Shown here piece by piece: positions 1 through 8,200 of a DNA stretch of 27,044 nucleotides. The DNA is taken from assembly GCF_036703385.1 (NCBI RefSeq), contig NZ_DATNPA010000312.1:1-27044 (forward strand), read 5' to 3'. Each line of letters starts with the position of its first letter. Position 1 is the stretch's first letter. The DNA is from Allocoleopsis sp036703385. GTDB taxonomy: Bacteria > Cyanobacteriota > Cyanobacteriia > Cyanobacteriales > Coleofasciculaceae. A program made the position numbers and the translations under genes. The notes under the pieces were generated by a model. It was not told where the DNA came from, made no database searches, and saw nothing but the letters and a program-made list of their open reading frames with translations.

Positions 1-2656
1 TGCGTGCACCGGCCTGTACGGCTGTTCCGGCAATCCCCAAAACGGCGCGATCGTTTCCGCTTGCTGTCTTACAAGCACTGAGAACCAATAGTTCTACGGC
101 GTCTTCTCGACGTTGTCCGCGTGTGCGGAATAATTCACTCAACTGGTCTACGTAAATCGCGTCATCAGCAGCCAGTAAATAAGTCCTCTCCCGCGTCGCC
201 CCAAACTGACCGTGAGTTGCTAGATGAACGACCTGGTAACTGTTTGAATTCATCGCTTGCTGGAAATTTTTCCTAGTAAATGCCTGGTCGAGGATACGCT
301 TAACGGGGATTTGGGCTTCGTTGATCGCATCCAGTTCTCGTTGTACATTTTGCAGTTTGCTATAGGTGTTCTCAAACTTTTTCGGAGGATCAGTCAAACC
401 GGCTGCCAGTACCTTCATGTTTTGACGAAGTAGGGGTTCGGGGTCGCGCACCTCTAGACCCAAAACCAAGGAGACGGCATACTTCTCAACCAGGTAGCGT
501 TCTCCATCGTAAAGAGCAGCCATTGGAATCGTTCGCAGGGAGCCGTCCAAGACGAAGATCAGGGTCTTGATGCCACCTGCTTCCAGGCGATCGCTAAAAG
601 GTGCAATCAGCCAGTCATAAACGGTTTTACCCACCTTTTTCACCGGCTGATCAAACGGACTCTCGGTTTCTAGAGTGGTTTTGAATTGTTTTAATGTCTT
701 GGCAACGCTATCCCTAGAAAGTGCGGTGGAGGAGCGATATAGCCGTTCTTCCTTGGGTAGCTTAACCATGACTTCCAATCGGTTGTCCAGGATGATTGGG
801 TAAATCACGGCAGTGTGTGAGTCTTTTTGATCAATAATGCGATCAATTTCCAGTCTTTTCTCCTCACAGGCTTGTTGTAAGAAGTTTTGCAGCTGTGCGA
901 CTTGTAGCGCTTCTAATACCTCACGAGCTTTTTGCAGATTTTTCTGGAGAGGCTCAGCTTCGTTAGATGGAGGAGTTAACAGCAGGTCTACAAATTGGCG
1001 ATAGACGGGTTCTACACTGTCTCGGAAGGAAAACTGCACATCTGGATTGGTGGCTACCAAATCAGCCCGGAGCGATCGCGACCGTTCAAATGCTTCGTCA
1101 TAAGCTGCGATCGCTTCTGGATATTTGCCTTGTGCTTTGAAAATGCGACCCAGCTGCCAGGAAAACTCATAGTCAATATCTGAGGCATTCACGGATTGCT
1201 GGGATAGAACCAGTGCCCGTTGGGTCAGTTGTTCGGCTTCAGTCCATTGATTTTGCAGTTCATACAAATGGCCCAAATCACTCAAGACAACGGCTTGCGA
1301 TCGCCCGTCATTTAATTGTTCCGCCTGTTTATAAGCTACAGCCAGAATTTGGGCAATATCTTGGGGTGCGCCCGCTTCTGGTGTCGAGGACGGCTTTTCG
1401 TCACCCCTACTGTGTAATTTCATCATGCTTCGGGCTAAATTGACCTGAGCATAGATGGAAGGACGACCGACAGGCAGGTTCGCGATTTGACCTTGTACCT
1501 GAGGATAAAGGGCTTGCGCCTCTTGCCACTTCTTCATCTCGAGCAACAGGCTCAGGCGATTCAGTTGGGCTTGGATTTGAGTTTGTGAGGTAGCAGCGGT
1601 ATCAGAGACTTTCTGGTAGAAATCGAGAGCGGCTTGCCGCTGTTTCTCAGCCTCTTTTGGCTGTGCTTGGCCTATTTTCTGGTCTGCCTGAGTTCTGGCA
1701 AGATTGCCTAAGCTCAGGTAAGCTGAACCAATGGCATCGGGGGATTTGAGGTTTTGGGCAATCTTTAGACTTTCCTGTAAGTTAGTTGCCGCCGCCTCCA
1801 GGTTTCCGATCACCCGAAGTGCTTCTCCCAAGCTGAGGAGGTTCGACGCTTTAGCGAGAGAATCAGGTTGCTTGTCCAGGGACTGTTTTAACATCTGGAG
1901 GGTTGAAACCGACCGCTTATACAGTCCCAACGCCTGCAATGCCTGCGCCTGGTTAATGCGCGTCAGAGTGGCTCTGTTCGTGTCTCCTAACTGGCTGTAA
2001 AGTGCAGCCGCTTGTTCCCAAGTTGCCACAGCCTGTTCCGCTTCTCCCTTTGCCAGTTGCAGATTCGCCTGAACATCAAGGCTCTGTGCCCAAACGGCTG
2101 ACCGCTCAGAGGAATTGTGTGTTTTTTCCACTCCCTTGAGTGCAGCGGCAATGGCCTGAGTGGCCTCCTGAGTGCGCCCCAATTGCTGATAGTTCAAAGC
2201 GAGATTACTCTGTACCACCGCTTGTCCCAGGAGGTCGCCATTCGTCTGGTACACTTGGAGCAGTTGCTGCAAAACGGCTACGGCTTCTGAAAATCGCCCT
2301 GCTAAATACAGGGTTTTGGCTTGTTGATCCAAGCTTTCGGCATTTTTAGCTATATTCGGCAGGGGTTGAGCTGTAGAGTCAGCTACCATTGCCAGGAGAG
2401 TTGAGGACAGCGGCAAGGACTGAGCCTTCACAACTGAGATAGAGGAATTGGCGGCAATTTTGGGTGTTGCAGTCCTTCCCACCATTGGCAAAGCCACCAC
2501 GCAGTACAAGGCCGTTAGAATAGCCAAAAATCCATAGCGGTATTTGAATTTGGGAAGTCTAGATTTTGCCTGAGCCTTTCTCAAGTCCCAATTACTCAGC
2601 CTCACTATTCCCAACTTCTGTAACCGACGCAGAAGTACAATTCGTTTACTTGCCAT
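1..2656 (-). CDS. Exported TPR-CHAT protein (caspase-like peptidase family), 3' end beyond window
   Basis: The frame is open from an ATG at 2656 to the left edge, giving about 885 residues with the C-terminus missing. The N-terminus has a basic stretch and then a hydrophobic segment near residues 41-60 (YGFLAILTALYCVVALPMVG), read as a signal peptide or signal anchor, so the protein probably acts outside the cytoplasm. The middle (about 100-580) is a run of degenerate TPR helices rich in A, L, Q and Y. The last 270 or so residues form a CHAT domain. Its catalytic dyad is visible as His815 in HLATHGQF and Cys862 in LVLSACKTASG, so peptidase activity is plausible. It lies 90 bp downstream of the second TPS exoprotein gene on the same strand and is probably co-transcribed. 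No good Shine-Dalgarno precedes the ATG. The family is clear; the substrate is unknown, and cleavage of the neighbouring exoproteins is only a guess. Confidence 0.9.
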   Translation of the reverse strand, partial: MASKRIVLLRRLQKLGIVRLSNWDLRKAQAKSRLPKFKYRYGFLAILTALYCVVALPMVGRTATPKIAANSSISVVKAQSLPLSSTLLAMVADSTAQPLPNIAKNAESLDQQAKTLYLAGRFSEAVAVLQQLLQVYQTNGDLLGQAVVQSNLALNYQQLGRTQEATQAIAAALKGVEKTHNSSERSAVWAQSLDVQANLQLAKGEAEQAVATWEQAAALYSQLGDTNRATLTRINQAQALQALGLYKRSVSTLQMLKQSLDKQPDSLAKASNLLSLGEALRVIGNLEAAATNLQESLKIAQNLKSPDAIGSAYLSLGNLARTQADQKIGQAQPKEAEKQRQAALDFYQKVSDTAATSQTQIQAQLNRLSLLLEMKKWQEAQALYPQVQGQIANLPVGRPSIYAQVNLARSMMKLHSRGDEKPSSTPEAGAPQDIAQILAVAYKQAEQLNDGRSQAVVLSDLGHLYELQNQWTEAEQLTQRALVLSQQSVNASDIDYEFSWQLGRIFKAQGKYPEAIAAYDEAFERSRSLRADLVATNPDVQFSFRDSVEPVYRQFVDLLLTPPSNEAEPLQKNLQKAREVLEALQVAQLQNFLQQACEEKRLEIDRIIDQKDSHTAVIYPIILDNRLEVMVKLPKEERLYRSSTALSRDSVAKTLKQFKTTLETESPFDQPVKKVGKTVYDWLIAPFSDRLEAGGIKTLIFVLDGSLRTIPMAALYDGERYLVEKYAVSLVLGLEVRDPEPLLRQNMKVLAAGLTDPPKKFENTYSKLQNVQRELDAINEAQIPVKRILDQAFTRKNFQQAMNSNSYQVVHLATHGQFGATRERTYLLAADDAIYVDQLSELFRTRGQRREDAVELLVLSACKTASGNDRAVLGIAGTAVQAGAR

Positions 2657-2746
2657 CTTGAAAATTGACTGAATTTAATTAGTGAACATGAAGGCAAGAA
2701 GGTTCATCATGTCTGTGACTCTTGCCCATAGGAACGATCAAATGCT

Positions 2747-5110
2747 TTACCGTTCTCCAGAACACCCTGAGGCAGAGAACCCAGACGGATGGGGGGTCGC
2801 CGCTGCAACCCCGGCAGTGAGAATGATTTCCCCCTTAGAACCAATCACCATGCCCTGAGCTTCCACCAATGTGGTAGTGGGTTTACTAGAAGGTAACGTA
2901 ACGACAGCCGCCGCTTTACTGGCTTTCCCACTATCACGAGTTACCCAAGGGGGAGGTGTGGCTCCAGTGCTGAGGGGGTTATCAGGGTTGGGGGGCAATC
3001 CTCCCCGTCCCGTGACGACAAATGTACTCTGCCCTTTGGCAACTCCGCTGTTTCGAGATTCACAGCCTTGGGCAATTAAGCCTGTGGGGTCTATTAGGGT
3101 TATGGGCAGTTCCACAAGTCCCTGAGCGGGGTCAAGGTCTAGAGTATTGATTTCTATTTCCCCTTCAAATCCAAATTTAGAACTGGCACTAATATCACTG
3201 CTGCGATTGCTTCTTAGCTGACTAGTACTCTGCCCTCTCTGTCGTTTCAGACCAAAAATCCTCTTGGCAGCGATATTGATCTTTCCACCATCACCATCAA
3301 AGGCATTGGCAATGAAGTCACTGTTTTCTGAGGGAACTGCCACCACAAACCCGTCCTTCGCATTAATTGTGATGTTACCGCCCTTGCCACCGCCTCCTTG
3401 TTGAGCCGTGTCAGCTTCGGCTGATATCAGGCTGCCTCGACGCAACAGCAGCCACTCTGAGGCTTCAATGTAAATGTTGCCGCCGTCCACTGATGCAGAA
3501 TTAGCCTCGATTCTGGCCTGATTATCCAGTGTCATCTGCTCGGCACTAATGTATATCCTCCCAGGTAACTTCTCAATATCATCAATATCATCAAAGGAAT
3601 CAAGGTCATTAATATCAACATTGGTGGCCTTTGTTGGGTTATCGAGCGACTGATCGTTAATGCTTACCTGAGCCTTATCGATTAAAAGGTTTCTTGCTTT
3701 GATTTCAATATATCCAGCGTTACCTTGTGCGTCTTTTGTTGCCTCACTGAGTAGCTTGCTCCCGTTATTAATCACAACTGTGCCATTAGGAACAGAAATG
3801 GCGATATTGCCAGCGTCATCCATCCCAGAGGTAGTAGCATTGAGCTGGCTTCCATTCTTAATCTCTACACTATCGTTCGCTCTAATGCTGACTAAGCCCG
3901 GATCATCTGAATTTCCATCTGTAGAAGCCGTCTCGGATGTCAATGTAGAGTTGTCGATTACAACTGTTCTTGGTTTAATTGGATCTTTTGCTTCATCAGG
4001 GTCGCTACTTCCGATTAAAATTTGTCCGAAAGAGCCTTCACTGGAAATTTTGCTTTTGTTGGTAATTGAAATTTGGTTAGACGCATTGATAAGTACATCC
4101 CCTCCAACACCATTTTTATTCTGAGTGTCGAGGATAGTGTTATTTAGGAAAACCGAGTCTGAGGCTTTTATCGTTATCGTGCCGTAGGATTGGTCATTGC
4201 CGACACTCTCAATTTTGCTATCAGTAATCTGAATGTTACGCCCAGTCATGCTGATATCACCGCTAGCCTTATCGGATGTCCCGGTAGCTGTGGCGGATAT
4301 AGTAGTCCCGCTGATGGATACATTCGCGTGCATCCCTGTAAATTCTCCCAACATCACCAAGCTGCCATCAACTTTCAAGCCAACACTGCCTTCACCTGCT
4401 AATCCTCCCAGCTCAAGGAATCTCCCTGGAGCAGTTAATTTACTAGCAGCTAGCTCTACATCTCCACCGAGTAGGGTTAAACTTGTTTGTAAATTTTGTT
4501 GAGAACTAACCTCTAGATTTGTCTGGTTGACAGTAATTTTCCCTGGCTGCGCTCCATACTGCACCCCAAGGGGAACATTAATCGACAACAAGGATGATGA
4601 TTGAGGATTGGTGGCACTAAACTGGGTTCCATCAGGAAACTGGAAACTATTGGCTGTGGTTGCTAGAAACGAACCATTAATATCGAGTCTGGCATTCGAG
4701 CCAAAGATAATGCCATTGGGATTGAGCAAAAATAGGTTAGCTTTCCCATTGACGCCCAGAGTTCCCAGAATATTGGAGATATTCGTCCCAGTAACGCGAC
4801 TAAAGATGTTGTCAATGCCTATGGGGTTGGCAAAGTAGACTCGCTGCCCGTTGTTAACATTGAATTCTGAAAAACTGTGAAACAGGTTGGACTGCCTGAT
4901 TGCGCCGCCTTCTATCAAGTCAGCAGGAAGCCCTTGCACATTGGCACCCGGAGTAATGCGGGAACCTTCAGCCCCTAGAGTTGTATCAGGAGTCATTTGT
5001 GCCAATGTAGGGATATTGGGTAGAGCAACGACTAGACACAGTTGAACAAATGCCCACAGGGCTTCCAGGAGACCTGTCTTTTCCAGCCCAAAATTCCTAC
5101 TTCTACTCAC
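2747..5110 (-). CDS. Two-partner-secretion exoprotein, filamentous haemagglutinin N-terminal domain (TpsA-type), 787 aa
   Basis: The signal peptide ends near PTLAQ. It is followed by a TPS domain (about residues 38-190) with the hallmark NPNGIIFGSNARLDINGSFL block and FANPIGIDNIFSRVTG. The rest is a Gly/Asn/Ser-rich right-handed beta-helix with recurring I-x-I-x-A and N-x-S-x-L/I rungs. This matches proteins exported by Sec and then through a TpsB/FhaC pore to the cell surface. I chose the GTG at 5110 rather than the upstream TTG at 5152: AGAGG sits six bases upstream, and the neighbouring paralogue has its GTG at the homologous place. The C-terminal 150 residues (PPPWVTR, VEAQGMVIGSKGEI) closely match the paralogue. 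The mature protein has only two cysteines, both in this C-terminal part. It is 106 bp downstream of the larger paralogue and probably in one operon with it. Adhesin or surface-layer roles are possible but not shown. Confidence 0.9.
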   Translation of the reverse strand: MSRSRNFGLEKTGLLEALWAFVQLCLVVALPNIPTLAQMTPDTTLGAEGSRITPGANVQGLPADLIEGGAIRQSNLFHSFSEFNVNNGQRVYFANPIGIDNIFSRVTGTNISNILGTLGVNGKANLFLLNPNGIIFGSNARLDINGSFLATTANSFQFPDGTQFSATNPQSSSLLSINVPLGVQYGAQPGKITVNQTNLEVSSQQNLQTSLTLLGGDVELAASKLTAPGRFLELGGLAGEGSVGLKVDGSLVMLGEFTGMHANVSISGTTISATATGTSDKASGDISMTGRNIQITDSKIESVGNDQSYGTITIKASDSVFLNNTILDTQNKNGVGGDVLINASNQISITNKSKISSEGSFGQILIGSSDPDEAKDPIKPRTVVIDNSTLTSETASTDGNSDDPGLVSIRANDSVEIKNGSQLNATTSGMDDAGNIAISVPNGTVVINNGSKLLSEATKDAQGNAGYIEIKARNLLIDKAQVSINDQSLDNPTKATNVDINDLDSFDDIDDIEKLPGRIYISAEQMTLDNQARIEANSASVDGGNIYIEASEWLLLRRGSLISAEADTAQQGGGGKGGNITINAKDGFVVAVPSENSDFIANAFDGDGGKINIAAKRIFGLKRQRGQSTSQLRSNRSSDISASSKFGFEGEIEINTLDLDPAQGLVELPITLIDPTGLIAQGCESRNSGVAKGQSTFVVTGRGGLPPNPDNPLSTGATPPPWVTRDSGKASKAAAVVTLPSSKPTTTLVEAQGMVIGSKGEIILTAGVAAATPHPSGFSASGCSGER

Positions 5111-5216
5111 GGCAGACCTCTTGCAGCAAACAGTTCCAATATATCCATCCAAAGGGGGAGCCTGTGCTTACAAAATCTGCTATCTGGCTTAAGCCGACTG
5201 GATTTGGCAGAAAAGC

Positions 5217-8200
5217 CTAGAAGAAATTCGTCTTTGTTGACTGCTCTCTAGTACACCTTGGGGCCGAAAATCCAGATTGATGGGGGGTCGTGGTTGCAGA
5301 TTCGGCAGTGAGAATTACTTCCCCATTCGAGCCAATCACTATGCCCTGAGCTTCTACGAGTGGAGGTTTTGGTTGACTCGAAGGTAGTGCCACAACAGGC
5401 CCTGCATTACTGGCTGTCCCAAGGTGGCGAGTGACCCAAGGTGGCGACACGCCTCCAGTGCTGAGGGGGTCATCTGGCGCTGGGGGCAATCCTCCTCGTC
5501 CAATCACGAAAAAAGTACTCTGATCTTTGGTCGTTTGACGATTTGCAGCGGCACAGTCTTGAGAAATTAAGCCTGCTGGGTCTACGGGAGTTACGCTTAA
5601 TTCGATAAGTCCCTGAGAAGGGTCATGAGACTGGTTCTCAATTTGTATGTTTCCTTGTAGACCGGCATTGGAACTCACACTAATATCGCTGGTGCCGTTG
5701 TAGCGGAGCGCTTGCAGTTCCTCTGGAGATAAACCTGATCGCGCTTGCAATCCTACGACTCGTAAAGCCTGAATTGTAATTTGACCGCCTTGACCCCCAA
5801 AGGCATTGGCAATGATATCGCTGTTTTCCTTAGGGACAGCAGTAACAAACCCGCCTCTCACATCAATACTGATTCTGCCGCCATTACCGGGATTTTGGGG
5901 GGAGCCAGCAGAGGTGGAAATGACGCTGTTGCGGTACAGTTTCAGATCTTTGGCTACGAGCTCAATATCACCACCATTCCCACTGATGGTTTCAGCCGTA
6001 ATCGCTGCTCCATTATCTAGAGTGAGGGTGTTGGCTTGAACTCGAATCTTCCCGGCATTGGAACTTGTACCATTGGCGGCAGTATTCGTTGAATTGTGAT
6101 TAACTTGCATACTCGCTCCATTGGTGATAGTGATCGCCGAGCCTGTAATGTCGATATTGCCGCTATTGCCGACTCCGGTTGATTGCGCTTGAATACTTGC
6201 CCCATTGCTGATAGCGATCGCAGGAGCTATGATTTCTATATTTCCTCCATTGCCGACTCCAGGTGATTCCACGCGGCTTTGGATTCGACCTTGTTGCTGT
6301 ATAGCTACGGAGCCGCTGGCTTGAATCCTTACAGTACCTGCATTTCCTTCACCCTGAGTTGCCACATCAAGCTTGGAATTATCCAGCAACAGTGAACCTG
6401 TTGTGATATCGATGCTTGCACCCTGACCTGACCCAACAGTAAAACCGGAAAGGCTACTGTTGTTGGTAATTGAAGTGCCGCCAGTTGCTCTTAGGAAGAT
6501 TTCTCCAGCGTCCCCAGCACCATTAACAATTGCATTTGTAGTTGTTAAGTTGCTATTGTCGATCGCAATCGTTTGGGGATGGGCACCTGCATCAGGGTCG
6601 CTGAAGCTAGACCCGACGAAAATGCCTCCAAAAGTTCCATCTGCCAAAATATTGCTATTGGCAATCGTGATGCGATCGCCAGCATTGATAAAGATATCCC
6701 CAGCCTTGTCAGCACCTTGATTTTTGGCACTTACGGTAGCCTGATTGAGAAAAACAGACCCTTGTGTAGCCTGAATCTGTATTTGACCCAATCCGCCTTC
6801 GTCGTTTTGGCTGTCGCTGAGTACCTGAGCGTTGGTAATATCAATGCGATCGCGAGCACTGATAAAGATATCCCCAGCCTTGTCAGAACCTTGATTTTTG
6901 GCACTTACGGTAGCCTGGTTTAGAAAAACAGACCCTTGTGTAGCCTGAATCTGAATCTCACCAAATCCACCTGTGTTGTTTTGGCTGTCGCTGAGTACCT
7001 GAGAGTTGGTAATATCAATGCGATCGCGAGCTTGGAGCGTGACTGAACTGGGGTGCGATCGGGTACTCTGACTCTTAGTGTCCAAGATTGACCCATTCCG
7101 CATTTCGATCGCGGCGGCTTTAATGGTGACATCTCCAGCCGTATTTTCAGCATCCGTTGATTCCACCACACTGGAAATCCTGCCATTATCCAACAGTACC
7201 TTACCACTTGTGGCATCAATCAGAATATTGCCTACCTTTCCTGAGCCGTCACTCGTGGACTCAACAGATGACTGCTGCTCTACAGTCAAATTGCTAGCCG
7301 CAATCTGAATGCTCCCCCCATTTCCACTGCCTCCAAACAGAGAACTACTCTTTAGGGAGGAATTATTGGTCAGCACCACAGAACCACCCGTTGCAATCCT
7401 AATATCCCCTGCCGCATTTTCACCACGACTTGTTGTAGTGATTTGGGTGTTATTTAAGGTTAATGATGGAGCCTGGATTGTAACATTTCCACTACCACCA
7501 TCCCCGGCATCTGTACCAATTTGGAGTTCCGTTAAATTCAGTGGAGTTTGACTGTTAAAAATAATGTTTCCCGATAAACCATTGCGGGTAGATTCCGCCG
7601 TAATATCTCGGTCACTAGAAGACGGTCTGCCTTGAATGTTAATGGCACGAGCGTCAATCTCGATACTCCCTGCATCACCAGTCGTACCGATTGCAATCAC
7701 CCTACCTCGACTATCCGTAATCGGCCTACTGTCCGTTCTCGTGATAATCGCACCTGCCCAATTGGGAATAATATTAATACTGCCCTGGAGTGCTCGTAAT
7801 ATAACGTTTCCGGAGTTCCCCGCATTTCCCCCTCTTTCCGAAGTTGAATTCGTGAATATGCCTCCATTAACCCCTATATTACCGTTGGTACTGGTCAGTT
7901 GAACGCCCCCAGAATTTCCAGCATTTCCCCTGTCAGTACGCGTGTTTACGGAGGTATTAATGGCTCCAAAGGAATTCGAGTTCGTCAGAGCTAAACCCGA
8001 ACCAATTGAGATATTTCCATCCGCCTTGATAGTAATACTGCCTGCATTTCCTGTATCGCCTGAATTATAAATATCAGCAAAAGAACCTAGTGCGAAGTTT
8101 CTTCCCCCAGCATCAGATGTCCCAGGCACGGAAACGTTCCCTGTAGCATCCAGGATGATATCGCCACTATTGCTAGCCACTGATAGGTTAGCGGTTGAGA

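Noticed and set aside
1072..1112. GCGATCGC palindromes as specific operators
   Set aside because: They occur throughout genes and spacers as the HIP1 repeat of cyanobacteria and carry no site-specific meaning here.
3699..4124. Plus-strand open frames inside the TPS genes (for example 3699-4124, 6573-6923 and 7636-7902)
   Set aside because: They are antisense to clearly coding repeats, encode no recognisable domain, and arise from the Asn/Ser/Thr-rich codon content of the real genes.
5108..5152. TTG at 5152 as start of the smaller TPS exoprotein
   Set aside because: The codon is TTG without a ribosome site. GTG 5110 has AGAGG six bases upstream and matches the start position of the paralogue.
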